Source of the DNA: DASRHG01 sp035650655
GTDB lineage: Bacteria > Desulfobacterota > Binatia > DP-6
Assembly: GCA_035650655.1 (NCBI GenBank)
Contig: DASRHG010000120.1
Coordinates: forward strand, 1-13,864
Reading direction: 5' to 3'
Length of the DNA stretch: 13,864 bases
In this document: piece by piece, positions 6,906-13,864 of the stretch
How the letters are laid out: each line of letters opens with the position of its first letter
Position numbering within the stretch: position 1 is the stretch's first letter
The notes under the pieces: generated by a model
Seen by the model: the letters and a program-made list of their open reading frames with translations, nothing else
Database searches by the model: none
Told to the model about the DNA's origin: nothing
Made by a program: the position numbers and the translations under genes

Positions 6906-8930
6906 ATGCGCGCCGAGCCCGTGCCGCTCTCCGCCGACGCCGCCGCGGCACGGACGCGGCCGGCGCGTGGCGCCGGCCTCGCCGCGGTGATCGCGCTCTG
7001 GGCGGTCGCGAGCGTCCTGCCGCTCGGCGCCTGGACGGACGTCGCCGAGCGCGCGCTCTACACCGATGCCTGGCGGCTCTGGCTCCACGCGGCGGCGCTC
7101 GCGCTCCTCCCGGCCGTCGTCGTCTGCCTCGCGGGCGGCGCGCCCTTCGTGCGCGGCGCGCTCGGGTGGGCGGCCAGCACGCCGCGCGCCGTCTTCCTCG
7201 GCGTCCTCGGCGCCGCCGCCGCGGTCGAGGCCGCGCTCGTGGCCGCGCGCTGCTTCGCGCGCAATCCCGTCCACGTCGACGTCTGGCCGCAGCTCTTCCA
7301 GGCGAAGATCTTCCTCGCCGGCCGCCTCGCGGCGCCCCCGCCGCCGAGCGTGACCCACTTCGCCACCCTCAACATGCTCGGCAACGAGGCGCACGGCTGG
7401 TTCTCGCAGTACCCGCCCATCCACGCGCTCGTGCTGGCGCTCGGCGTCGCCGCCGGCGTGCCGTGGCTCACGACGCCGTTGCTCGCCGCCGTCCTCCCGG
7501 CCGCCGTCTGGGCCCTCGGCCGGGGGACGGGCGACGAGCGCGTCGCGCGCCTCGCCGCGGCGCTCGTCACGCTGTCGCCGTTCGTCGTCGTGATCGACGC
7601 GAGCGGCTTGAGCGGCACCGCCTCCGCGCTCCTGGCGGCGATGGGCCTCGCCGCGCTCCCGGCGCTCGCCCGCGGCGGGGTGCGCGCAGCGGCCCTCGTC
7701 GGCGCCGCGGTCGGGCTCCTCCTCGGCCTCCGCCCCGCCGACGCCGTCGCCCTGGCCGTCGTCACCGCGGGCGCGCTCCTCGCCGCGGTGCGGGCGCGGC
7801 GCTGGCGCGTGCTCGCAGCGGCGGGCGCGGCGGGGACGGCCGCGCTCCTCCCGACCCTCGTCTTCAACGGCGCGACGACCGGCAACCCGTTTCTGTACGG
7901 CTACGCGCTCGTCTGGGGGCACGCGCTGCCGTGGCGGGTCCCCTTCGGCGAGCCGCTGACGCCCCTTCGCGCGCTCGGCCTCACGGCGCTCGACGCGCAC
8001 GAGCTGAACCTCTACCTCCTCGCGTGGCCGATCCCGGTGACCCTCCTCGCCCCGGTCGCGCTCCGGCCCGGGGGCTCGGACGCGGCCCCGCGTCCGGCTG
8101 CGGCCTTCCTCGTGGCGACGGTAGCGCTGCTCGCCGTCTTCTTCTTTCGCGACACGTTCGGCGGGCCGCGCTACCTCTTCGCGGCCGTTCCGTCCGTCCT
8201 CGTGCTCGTCGCCGCGGGCATCGTCCGTCTCGCGGACGGCACGCGCCGCCTCCTCGGGCGCGTGTCGACGGGCGACGCCGCGACCGTCGCGTTCACGGCC
8301 GTCGCGCTCCTCTCCGCCACGCTCGTCGTGCCGCAGCACCTCGCCTCGATGCGGAAGGGCGGCGTCCTGGCGCTCCACCCCGCCGACGACGCGCGCGCCG
8401 CCGGCGTGCACCACGCGGTCGTCCTCGTCCCCGACGGATGGGGAAACCGGCTCGTCGTCCGGATGTGGGCTGCGGGCGTCCCCGTGCGCGACTCCCCGCG
8501 GCTCTTCCGCGCCTTCGACGCGTGCGCGCTCGAAGAGCGCCTCGACGCCGCCGAGCAGGCGGGACTCCGGGGACCGGCGCTCGTCGCGCGCCTCGACGCC
8601 GACGCCGCAACCGCCGACCGCGGCGTCGCGCAGCCGACCGTCACGCCCGACCCGCTGACCCGGCTCCCGTCCGACCCGGGCGCGATGACCCCGCGCTGCC
8701 GCGCCGAGGTGCTCGCCGACCGCCGAGGCATTCTCGACTACGCGCCGTTCCTCTGGCTCAACGCGCCCGGCCTCGACGGCGACGTCGTCTGGGCGCGCGA
8801 GATGGGGGCCGGCGACGGCGCGCTTCGCGCGCGGTATCCGGACCGGCGCTTCTTCCGCTACACGCTCGCGCCCGGCGCCGCGGCCCCGACGTTCACGCCG
8901 CTCGACCCCCCCGCGTCCGCGGCGCGGTGA
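6906..8930 (+). CDS. GT-C membrane glycosyltransferase, GT39/ArnT-like
   Basis: A 674-residue protein with about 11-12 hydrophobic segments up to residue ~475, then a soluble domain of about 200 residues. After the third helix comes VHVDVWPQLFQAKIFLAGRL with D125, the acidic loop where GT-C enzymes carry their catalytic Asp. WFSQYPPIHALVLALG (YPP at 169-171) is typical of GT39 family members. Such enzymes take a sugar from a polyprenyl-phosphate donor on the outer face of the inner membrane and attach it to protein, lipid A or another glycan. The C-terminal part has two Cys (FDACALEE, MTPRCRAE) that could pair in the periplasm. AGGAGG at 6891-6896, 9 bases before ATG 6906, fixes the start. 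Donor and acceptor cannot be read from the sequence. A UbiA protein encoded divergently next to it could supply a lipid-linked donor (inference). Confidence 0.85.
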   Translation: MRAEPVPLSADAAAARTRPARGAGLAAVIALWAVASVLPLGAWTDVAERALYTDAWRLWLHAAALALLPAVVVCLAGGAPFVRGALGWAASTPRAVFLGVLGAAAAVEAALVAARCFARNPVHVDVWPQLFQAKIFLAGRLAAPPPPSVTHFATLNMLGNEAHGWFSQYPPIHALVLALGVAAGVPWLTTPLLAAVLPAAVWALGRGTGDERVARLAAALVTLSPFVVVIDASGLSGTASALLAAMGLAALPALARGGVRAAALVGAAVGLLLGLRPADAVALAVVTAGALLAAVRARRWRVLAAAGAAGTAALLPTLVFNGATTGNPFLYGYALVWGHALPWRVPFGEPLTPLRALGLTALDAHELNLYLLAWPIPVTLLAPVALRPGGSDAAPRPAAAFLVATVALLAVFFFRDTFGGPRYLFAAVPSVLVLVAAGIVRLADGTRRLLGRVSTGDAATVAFTAVALLSATLVVPQHLASMRKGGVLALHPADDARAAGVHHAVVLVPDGWGNRLVVRMWAAGVPVRDSPRLFRAFDACALEERLDAAEQAGLRGPALVARLDADAATADRGVAQPTVTPDPLTRLPSDPGAMTPRCRAEVLADRRGILDYAPFLWLNAPGLDGDVVWAREMGAGDGALRARYPDRRFFRYTLAPGAAAPTFTPLDPPASAAR

Positions 8931-8931
8931 C

Positions 8932-8951
8932 GCCGGCACCTGCTGTGCGGC
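8932..8951 (+). terminator. Stem-loop after the glycosyltransferase gene
   Basis: GCC-G-GCAC (8932-8939) can pair with GTGC-GGC (8945-8951) around a CTGCT loop, with one bulged G, starting one base after the TGA at 8928-8930. No U-tract. It lies before the separate promoter of the carbamoyltransferase gene, so a terminator is plausible. Confidence 0.3.
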
Positions 8952-8983
8952 ACTCCGTGACGCTCGCGTTCCGACCGTCTCGC

Positions 8984-9013
8984 TTGTTCGTCCGCCGCAC
9001 GCCGTGGTAGCGT
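8984..9013 (+). promoter_or_regulatory. Promoter of the carbamoyltransferase gene
   Basis: TTGTTC (8984-8989) and TAGCGT (9008-9013) are 18 bases apart, and TGG before the latter makes an extended -10, TGGTAGCGT. The expected start is near 9020, giving a leader of about 27 bases before ATG 9047. It is the best -35/-10 pair in the window. Confidence 0.55.
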
Positions 9014-9046
9014 GCGCCGCTCGGTAGCCCTCGGCGCACCACCCGT

Positions 9047-10870
9047 ATGACCGTCCTCGGCCTCCTCGGCTTCGGCATGAACCCCGGCGCGTGTCTCCTC
9101 CGCGACGGACGGCTCGTCGCGTTCGCGGAGGAGGAGCGCTTCACGCGCTTCAAGGGCTCGCACGGGTTCTTCCCGGGCAAGTCGATCGAGTACTGCCTCG
9201 CGGAGGCGAAGCTCCGGCTCGGCGACGTCGACCGGATCGCGTTCGCGTGGGACAGCAACAAGTACCCGTATCTCATGCTGCGCCAGCTCGCGCGGCAGTA
9301 CGTGAAGTACCGCGGCGCGGCCGCGCGCGCGTACCGCAAGGGCGAGGGCGGCGACGGCGGCAACGTGTTCACCGCGGCCGCGAACGTCATGAAGTACACG
9401 CCCGGCATGCTCCGGGAGGAGATCCGCCTCGGGCTGCGCGCCGCCGGGCTCATGGACGACGTGCCGCCCGTCGAGTTCGTCTCCCACCACCTCTGCCACG
9501 CGTATTCGACGTACTTCTGCAGCCCCTTCACGGAGGCGATCGTCCTCACGCTCGACGGCTCGGGCGAGGACAACTGCACGCAGATCGCCATCGGCCGCGG
9601 CGACACGCTCGAGGTGAAGGAGAACGTCCTCATCCCGCACTCGCTCGGCTGGTTCTACGCCGCGTTCACCGCGTATCTCGGCTTCATCCCGTACCGCGAC
9701 GAGGGGAAGCTCATGGGCCTCGCCGCGCTCGGCGAGGAGCGGCGCGCGCAGAACCCGTGGCCGGAGCGACTGTCGAGGATCCTCAAGGTCGAGCGCGGCT
9801 CCTACGAGGTCGACCCGATCTACACCAAGTTCGGCGGCCACTGGTACGCCGAGCGGTTCACCGACGCGCTCGTCAAGTTCGTCACCGACTTCGACCCGAG
9901 CCTCGTCCCGATCGGCTACGGGGAGAAGATCGCGCTCAACGGCGGCCCGCCCGTCAGCAAGTACCTCGACCCGCGCTACGTCGACCTCGCGTGGGGCGTG
10001 CAGGAGAAGCTCGAGCAGGCGGCGAAGGCGCTCGTCGAGCGCGCGGTCCGGGAGTACGGCATCCGGAACCTCTGCGTCGCGGGCGGCGTCGGGCTCAACT
10101 GCAAGATGAACGGCGAGCTCCTCCAGGCGACGCCCGTCGAGCGCATCTTCGTGCAGCCGGCGGCGAACGACGCCGGCACCGCGATCGGCGCCGCGATGAT
10201 CGTCGCGCAGGCGGGCGGCGACCGGATCTGGAACCGGCTCGACCACGTCTACTACGGCCCCGGCTACTCGAACGCCGAGATCCGAAAGGCGCTCGACGGC
10301 TGCAAGGTCCCGTACGAGGAGCCGGCCGACGTCGTGCAGCGCATCGCCGACGACCTCGCGGCGGGGAAGATCGTCGCCTGGTTCCAGGGCCGCATGGAGT
10401 TCGGGTCGCGCGCGCTCGGCGGCCGGTCGATCATCGCGAACCCGGTCTTCCCCGGCATGAAGGACAAGGTGAACAACCAGGTGAAGTACCGGGAGAGCTG
10501 GCGCCCGTTCTGCCCCTCGCTGATCGACGAGGCGAAGGGCGACTACCTCGAGCACGCGGCCGAGGCGCCGTTCATGATCGTCGCGTTCCCCGTGAAGCCC
10601 GACAAGCGGGAGCTCATCCCCTCCGCCGTCCACGTCGACGGCACCGTCCGACCGCAGACGGTCACGCGCGAGGCGAACCCGCGCTTCCACGCCCTCATCA
10701 GCGAGGTCGGCCGGCGGACGGGGCACCCGGTCATCCTGAACACCTCCTTCAACGTCCGCGGCGAGCCGATCATCTGCACGCCGCTCGACGCCGTCCGCTG
10801 CTTCTATTCGACCGGGCTCGACACGCTCGCGATCGGCGACTTCGTCCTCTCGAAGCCGTCGGGCGCGTAG
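9047..10870 (+). CDS. NodU/CmcH-family carbamoyltransferase
   Basis: A 607-residue protein of normal length for the family. Enzymes of this type use carbamoyl phosphate and ATP, through carbamoyladenylate, to O-carbamoylate sugars or antibiotics (NodU on Nod factors, TobZ, CmcH). The N-terminal Kae1-like domain opens MTVLGLLGFGMNPGACLLRD and holds EEERFTRFKG. The metal-binding HHLCH lies at 147-151 and LDGSGED has D170. AGGVGLNCKMNG and NDAGTAIGAA (D375) complete that half. The C-terminal domain has EFGSRALGGRSI, KYRESWRPFCPS and VILNTSFNVRGEPI. All the expected motifs appear intact, so activity is likely. Its own promoter lies upstream. Placement after the GT-C gene suggests the acceptor is a sugar of an envelope or lipid-linked glycan, but no substrate is shown. 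The gene converges on the Cys-rich protein gene with 18 bases between stops. Confidence 0.93.
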   Translation: MTVLGLLGFGMNPGACLLRDGRLVAFAEEERFTRFKGSHGFFPGKSIEYCLAEAKLRLGDVDRIAFAWDSNKYPYLMLRQLARQYVKYRGAAARAYRKGEGGDGGNVFTAAANVMKYTPGMLREEIRLGLRAAGLMDDVPPVEFVSHHLCHAYSTYFCSPFTEAIVLTLDGSGEDNCTQIAIGRGDTLEVKENVLIPHSLGWFYAAFTAYLGFIPYRDEGKLMGLAALGEERRAQNPWPERLSRILKVERGSYEVDPIYTKFGGHWYAERFTDALVKFVTDFDPSLVPIGYGEKIALNGGPPVSKYLDPRYVDLAWGVQEKLEQAAKALVERAVREYGIRNLCVAGGVGLNCKMNGELLQATPVERIFVQPAANDAGTAIGAAMIVAQAGGDRIWNRLDHVYYGPGYSNAEIRKALDGCKVPYEEPADVVQRIADDLAAGKIVAWFQGRMEFGSRALGGRSIIANPVFPGMKDKVNNQVKYRESWRPFCPSLIDEAKGDYLEHAAEAPFMIVAFPVKPDKRELIPSAVHVDGTVRPQTVTREANPRFHALISEVGRRTGHPVILNTSFNVRGEPIICTPLDAVRCFYSTGLDTLAIGDFVLSKPSGA

Positions 10871-10888
10871 CGCGGGCTCGCGCCGGGG

Positions 10889-11566
10889 CTACGGGCTGCT
10901 CGTGACGCACGTGCAGCCGCCGCTCGGGTCCGTCGGGTCGAAGACGCACGCCTCGCCCGCGTTGCTGCACGCGCCGTTGCACTCGGGCGCGTCGGCCTCG
11001 CCGCACGGGACCGGCTGACAGGTGCAGCCGGTCGGCACCGAGGTGCCGCAGCGCATGCCGGCGCCGCAGGTTCCCGTGCACCGGCCCTCCGAGAACGTGC
11101 AGCCCGCGGCCGTCGTGCTCGTGGTCGACCCGCCCGTCGTCGTCGACGACGTCGTCGTCGCGGTGGCGCCGGTCTGCGTGGCGGGCGCGCAGAGGAGCTG
11201 CGCACCGCGGAACGTGATCGTGCGGCTGCCGAACTGATCCGCGAAGGGCGCGCCCGGCGGGAAGGGCTTCGGGCACTTCATCGTGTAGCAGAGGAAGCTC
11301 CCGGGCTTCGAGCCCGAGCCCGGCGCCCCCGTCGGCGGCAGCGGCGTGATCAGGTCCTGCGACATCTCGAGACAGCCGACCTTCGCGGGCGTCTTCACGG
11401 TGCACGCGATCGTCCCCGTGTCGGTCGTGAGCGCGACCGTGAACCGACCGCGCGCGGCGTGATCGCGCACGCGGAAGCACGCGAGATGATCGGTGACCGC
11501 GCCCGCCGGCCACGCGAGCGCGACCGCGCCGAGGACCATCCCTACTCGAGCCGCTCCGCGGAACAT
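10889..11566 (-). CDS. Secreted Cys-rich protein with Ser/Thr linker
   Basis: A 225-residue predicted exported protein. The start is ATG 11566, because AAGGAGGG (11580-11573) lies 6 bases upstream; an in-frame ATG six codons earlier lacks such a site. Residues 1-23 form a signal peptide (hydrophobic VGMVLGAVALAW, cleavage after AGA). Residues 24-130 hold several Cys, with LACFRVRD, SFLCYTMKCPK, ADQFGSRTI and QLLCAPA. This pattern resembles the secreted 'CYxxK-DQFG-LCxPA' proteins abundant in some deltaproteobacterial relatives (from memory). A Thr/Ser/Ala linker (about 132-154) leads to two Cys-rich repeats at 163-183 and 196-220. It is probably extracytoplasmic and disulphide-bonded. No enzymatic motif is seen, and the function is unknown. 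It is divergent from the radical SAM gene. Confidence 0.75.
   Translation of the reverse strand: MFRGAARVGMVLGAVALAWPAGAVTDHLACFRVRDHAARGRFTVALTTDTGTIACTVKTPAKVGCLEMSQDLITPLPPTGAPGSGSKPGSFLCYTMKCPKPFPPGAPFADQFGSRTITFRGAQLLCAPATQTGATATTTSSTTTGGSTTSTTAAGCTFSEGRCTGTCGAGMRCGTSVPTGCTCQPVPCGEADAPECNGACSNAGEACVFDPTDPSGGCTCVTSSP
10907..11080 (-). repeat. Two tandem Cys-rich repeats in the secreted protein
   Basis: Residues 163-183 (CTGTCGAGMRC...GCTC) and 196-220 (CNGACSNAGEAC...GGCTC) share the pattern C-x-G-x-C, then C, then GCTC, with a 4-residue length difference. Four of the Cys positions are shared by both units. The likely explanation is internal duplication of a small disulphide-bonded module. 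Confidence 0.6.
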
Positions 11567-11725
11567 CGAAAACCCTCCTTCCACCCGGTCGGCCGGCGGT
11601 GGAGCAACGCCCGTGCCCGATGGACCCGCGGCCGGGGGCGCGGTGGATGCGTCGCGCGGCGCTGCGGTCGCGGGCGGGCGGCGTCGTCCGGCGGCCGCTG
11701 CGCGCTCGCGCGGGCGCCCGCCGTC

Positions 11726-11734
11726 TGGTAGAGC
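11726..11734 (+). promoter_or_regulatory. Extended -10 box of the radical SAM gene
   Basis: TGGTAGAGC fits TGn-TA with a weaker end (C instead of T). The expected start is near 11741, leaving a 14-base leader with GGGTGGGG directly before ATG 11755. This placement argues for 11755 rather than the in-frame ATG at 11599 as the true start. No -35 is visible. Confidence 0.4.
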
Positions 11735-11754
11735 GCGGAGCCGGGCGGGTGGGG

Positions 11755-12765
11755 ATGCGGCGGCTCGTGGACGACGCGCGGCTCGCGTACCGGTGGGCGG
11801 TGAGCGTCGTCCGCTTCGCGACCGAGGCGGCGCCCGCGCCCTTCTCGGCGAGCTTCGCCGTCACGGACCGCTGCAACCTCGAGTGCGGATACTGCTCCTG
11901 TCCGTACGCCGACCACACCGAGCTGCCGCTCGCCGACGTCGCCCGCCTCCTCGCCCGCTTCCGCGAGATGGGCGTCGCCCGGCTCGGCCTCGTGGGCGGC
12001 GAGCCGATGCTCCGGCGCGATCTCTCCGACGTGATCGCGCTCGCGAAGGCCCACGGCTTCGTCGTATGCGTCAACACGAACCTGACCCTCTACGGCCGCT
12101 TCCCCGAGCGCCTCGCGGGCGCGGACCTCGTCTTCACGAGCCTCGACGGCGACGCGGCGGCGCATCGCGCGAACCGCGGCGCGCGCGCGTACGACGGCGT
12201 CCTCGACGCGATCCGCACGCTCGTCGCGGCGGGTACGCCCGTGGTCGCCATCTGCGTCGTCACCGAGCGGAACCTCGACCAGGCCGACGGACTCCTCGCG
12301 CAGGCGGAGGCGCTCGGCATCCGCGTGCACTTCCAGCCCGTCTGCACGGGCGGGCCGGCGCCCGCGGGCTGCGCCCCCGACGTCCCGAACGAGGCGTTCC
12401 GCGCGTTCTTCCGCCGGCTCCTGGCGCACAAGCGCGCCGGCCGCCCGGTCGCGAGCAGCCGGGGGTACCTCGCGCACATGGCGGCCTGGGAGGACTTCCG
12501 CACGACGGCCCTCCACGACCCGACGACACGCTGCGCGGCCGGCCGCGCGTTCCTCTACGTCGACCCGCGCGGCGGGGCGTTCCCGTGCCCCTACACGCGG
12601 ACGACGACGCCGGTCGATCTCCTCGCGACGCGGTGGGAGGAGGCGTGGAGCGGCGAGACGCCGTGCACGCGGTGCAACGTCGGGCCGATGGTCGAATTCA
12701 ACCTGCTCGTCCGCCACCCGCTCGGCGCGGCGCTCGACGTCTGGCGGAGCTACGCGCGCCGCTGA
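11755..12765 (+). CDS. Radical SAM protein with twitch/SPASM-like C-terminus
   Basis: A 336-residue protein. CNLECGYC gives C40, C44 and C47, the CxxxCxxC site for the [4Fe-4S] cluster that cleaves S-adenosylmethionine. GGEP at 81-84 is the SAM-binding motif. C260, C278, C304 and C307 (RCAAG, FPCPY, TPCTRC) form a C-terminal four-Cys set that could hold one auxiliary cluster, as in twitch or reduced SPASM domains. Such enzymes often modify peptides, cofactors or sugars. The reaction is unknown here. The start is ATG 11755, set by GGGTGGGG and a -10 box; the frame extends upstream to 11599 but that part is Arg/Pro-rich with no conserved look. The gene is divergent from the secreted Cys-rich protein gene. 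It converges on the rhodanese gene with 4 bases between stops. Confidence 0.9.
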   Translation: MRRLVDDARLAYRWAVSVVRFATEAAPAPFSASFAVTDRCNLECGYCSCPYADHTELPLADVARLLARFREMGVARLGLVGGEPMLRRDLSDVIALAKAHGFVVCVNTNLTLYGRFPERLAGADLVFTSLDGDAAAHRANRGARAYDGVLDAIRTLVAAGTPVVAICVVTERNLDQADGLLAQAEALGIRVHFQPVCTGGPAPAGCAPDVPNEAFRAFFRRLLAHKRAGRPVASSRGYLAHMAAWEDFRTTALHDPTTRCAAGRAFLYVDPRGGAFPCPYTRTTTPVDLLATRWEEAWSGETPCTRCNVGPMVEFNLLVRHPLGAALDVWRSYARR

Positions 12766-12775
12766 CGGGTCAGCG
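12760..12775. terminator. Inverted repeat spanning both convergent stop codons
   Basis: CGCTGAC-GG-GTCAGCG has 7-bp perfect arms. The TGA of the radical SAM gene (12763-12765) lies in one arm and that of the rhodanese gene (12770-12772 on the other strand) in the other. It could act as a terminator for both genes. No U-tract is present, but the location is like the palindrome at 1552-1569. Confidence 0.45.
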
Positions 12776-13207
12776 CCGGCCGGCGAGCTCCGCCCAGCCC
12801 CGTCCCGGCGGCGTGCCCTGCTCGACGGGCAGCCCCGCGTCGCGCCAGCCCGGGACGACGGCGCCCGACGGCTCGCGCAGGCCCCCGAATCCCCCGCGCA
12901 CGTTCGTCAGGTCGGTGTAGCCGGCCGCCGCGAGCAGCTCGCACGCCGACTGCGAGCGCCCGCCCGCCTGGCACCCGACGACGAGCTTCGCGGTCCGCGG
13001 GACGTGCCGCTCGACCACCGCGACGAAGTCGGGGTTCGGCCGCGGCTGGCGCGTCGCCGGATCGACGAAGAGGACGGGCACGTTGAGGGCGCCGGCGGGA
13101 TGCCCCGCCTCGAACTCGCCCTCGGTGCGGACGTCGAGGTAGACGGCGTCCGGATGTCGCCGGAGGATCTCGTGGGCCTCGGGGGGCGTCTTCTGTGCGA
13201 TCGACAT
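12770..13207 (-). CDS. Single-domain rhodanese-like protein
   Basis: A 145-residue protein with one rhodanese domain. VYLDVRTEGEFEAGHPAGAL (22-41) is the family's N-terminal signature. The active-site loop is CQAGGRS (79-85), with the catalytic Cys79 present, so sulfurtransferase activity (carrying a persulfide) is possible. YTDLTNVRGGFGGL is the usual end of the domain, followed by about 30 residues (WRDAGLPVEQ). There is no signal peptide, so it is probably cytoplasmic. A -10 box ends 7 bases before the ATG with no ribosome binding site, suggesting a leaderless mRNA. The sulfur acceptor is unknown. The adjacent radical SAM enzyme carries Fe-S clusters, but a link is speculative. Confidence 0.92.
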   Translation of the reverse strand: MSIAQKTPPEAHEILRRHPDAVYLDVRTEGEFEAGHPAGALNVPVLFVDPATRQPRPNPDFVAVVERHVPRTAKLVVGCQAGGRSQSACELLAAAGYTDLTNVRGGFGGLREPSGAVVPGWRDAGLPVEQGTPPGRGWAELAGRR

Positions 13208-13214
13208 GGACGCG

Positions 13215-13223
13215 ACGCTAGCA
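13215..13223 (-). promoter_or_regulatory. Extended -10 box, leaderless promoter of the rhodanese gene
   Basis: TGCTAGCGT on the - strand ends 7 bases before ATG 13207, so the mRNA would begin at or next to the start codon. CGCGTCC before the ATG holds no ribosome binding site. An inverted repeat GCCGCC-AC-GGCGGC (13228-13241) lies just upstream, in the spacer and -35 area, and could be an operator or the end of the preceding gene's transcript. Confidence 0.5.
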
Positions 13224-13285
13224 GAGGGCCGCCACGGCGGCGAGGCCCGACGCGGCGGGCGAACCCACTCCGGACGCGAGCGATC

Positions 13286-13864
13286 TCACCCGCTGATCCG
13301 GCGCACGACCCTCGGCTTGCGGGCGTTGATCTCGCGCAGGGTGCGGATCCCGTCCTCCGCGATGTCGTCGCCGACCATCCGGTCGCCCTCGGCGACGAGC
13401 TCGTCGAGGTCGACCCACGCGGCGTACCGCGCGCGCGTCCGCTCGGTGATGATCCCGGCCTTCAGCAGCGTCTTCGCGAGCGTGCGGAACGCGTTGCTCG
13501 GCCGGCGCATGAGCTCCCGGCGGTCGGCGTCCGTGACCGCCTCCACGACCGCGGCGCGCACCCACTGCCAGTCGAGGCCGAAGCGCGGGTAGATGAGCCG
13601 CTTCTGCTCGGGGTTCACGAGGTTCAGGACGAGCGCCTCGAAGACCTCCGCCGCCCAGTCCTCGACGGCGTCGTGCTCGGCCGCGTCGAGGTTCGGCACG
13701 GTCGCGTGCGCCCAGATCCTGCCGAACCGGTGATGGAACGCCTCGTCCGTCATCACGAGCTGGCAGACGCGGCGGAGGAGCGGGTCGGGCGACACCTTGA
13801 AGAGCGTCGTGAACGCGCCCATCGCGACCCCCTCGACCAGCATCTGCATGCCGACGATCTTCTT
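13286..13864 (-). CDS. Ferritin-like diiron protein (5' end outside window)
   Basis: The frame is open to the window end; 192 residues are visible and the N-terminal half of the four-helix bundle is missing. The visible part starts KKIVGMQMLVEGVAMGAF, whose Glu fits a metal ligand of the third helix. TDEAFHHRFG follows, an ExxH-containing fourth helix typical of ferritin-like diiron oxidases and oxygenases. A helical region of about 140 residues follows (PEQKRLIYPRFGLDWQWV), ending in an Arg-rich tail. Such proteins use a carboxylate-bridged diiron centre with oxygen. The substrate is unknown and no partner is visible. The stop at 13286 is 78 bases upstream of the rhodanese ATG on the same strand, but the rhodanese gene has its own promoter. 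Confidence 0.75.
   Translation of the reverse strand, partial: KKIVGMQMLVEGVAMGAFTTLFKVSPDPLLRRVCQLVMTDEAFHHRFGRIWAHATVPNLDAAEHDAVEDWAAEVFEALVLNLVNPEQKRLIYPRFGLDWQWVRAAVVEAVTDADRRELMRRPSNAFRTLAKTLLKAGIITERTRARYAAWVDLDELVAEGDRMVGDDIAEDGIRTLREINARKPRVVRRISG

Noticed and set aside
6807..8939. Long N-terminal extension of the UbiA frame (- strand)
   Set aside because: It lies wholly opposite the glycosyltransferase gene and is highly charged and low in complexity. A ribosome binding site and promoter place the UbiA start at 6806.
8858..10726. 622-codon open frame opposite the carbamoyltransferase gene
   Set aside because: The carbamoyltransferase on the other strand has all its family motifs. 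The antisense product is Arg/Ala/Glu/Val/Asp-rich with no motif, as expected for a shadow frame in very GC-rich DNA where stops are rare.
11138..11151. 14-bp palindrome CGTCGTCGACGACG
   Set aside because: It lies inside a run of GTC/GAC triplets encoding the Thr/Ser-rich linker of the secreted protein, so codon repetition explains it.
11599..11754. Upstream in-frame start for the radical SAM protein
   Set aside because: The extra 52 residues are Arg/Ala/Pro-rich, and a -10 box and ribosome binding site sit directly before ATG 11755.
1..13864. tRNA, rRNA, CRISPR, insertion sequence or phage genes
   Set aside because: I looked for clover-leaf hallmarks, spaced repeats, transposase or integrase motifs and terminal repeats and found none.

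Overview
This is a very GC-rich window (about three quarters G+C, third codon positions almost all G or C) with densely packed, mostly single-gene transcription units. The gene types suggest a deep-branching bacterium of the former Deltaproteobacteria, for example Myxococcota- or Binatota-like: an Lgt-like/TPR fusion, a secreted Cys-rich protein with a Ser/Thr linker, and a geranylgeranyl-reductase-like flavoprotein. That placement is inference; no marker gene is present. I see no rRNA, tRNA, CRISPR array, transposase, integrase or phage gene.

Left part (1-4375). A 5'-truncated Lgt-like membrane domain fused to a TPR region (1-1545, +) converges on a large STAND/AAA-type ATPase gene (1571-3364, -). 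The ATPase follows a small uncharacterised gene (3386-3802, -) in an apparent two-gene operon. A 573-base stretch (3803-4375) holds no convincing gene, but contains a strong hairpin and the promoter of the next gene.

Central part (4376-10870). A small conserved-looking protein (4376-4780, +) is followed by a geranylgeranyl-reductase-type flavoprotein (4858-6177, +). The flavoprotein gene overlaps, tail to tail, a UbiA-family prenyltransferase gene (5964-6806, -). The prenyltransferase is divergent from a GT-C (GT39/ArnT-like) glycosyltransferase (6906-8930, +) across a 99-base gap that carries a perfect 18-bp palindrome. A NodU/CmcH-type carbamoyltransferase (9047-10870, +) follows. Together these look like a polyprenyl-lipid and glycan modification module: make or reduce a prenyl lipid, transfer sugar from a lipid carrier outside the membrane, and carbamoylate a product. 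The end product cannot be read from the sequence.

Right part (10889-13864). A secreted Cys-rich protein (10889-11566, -) is divergent from a radical SAM protein with a twitch/SPASM-like C-terminus (11755-12765, +). That gene converges, with four bases between stops, on a single-domain rhodanese (12770-13207, -). A ferritin-like diiron protein (13286 to beyond the window end, -) lies upstream of the rhodanese.

Two sequence-level patterns run through the window. First, a GC-adapted extended -10 box (TG-S-TA followed by four bases, usually ending in T) precedes at least five genes; in two cases it lies only 7-8 bases before the ATG, implying leaderless mRNAs. Second, two convergent gene pairs are separated by a palindrome that lies between or across the two stop codons, a candidate bidirectional terminator.
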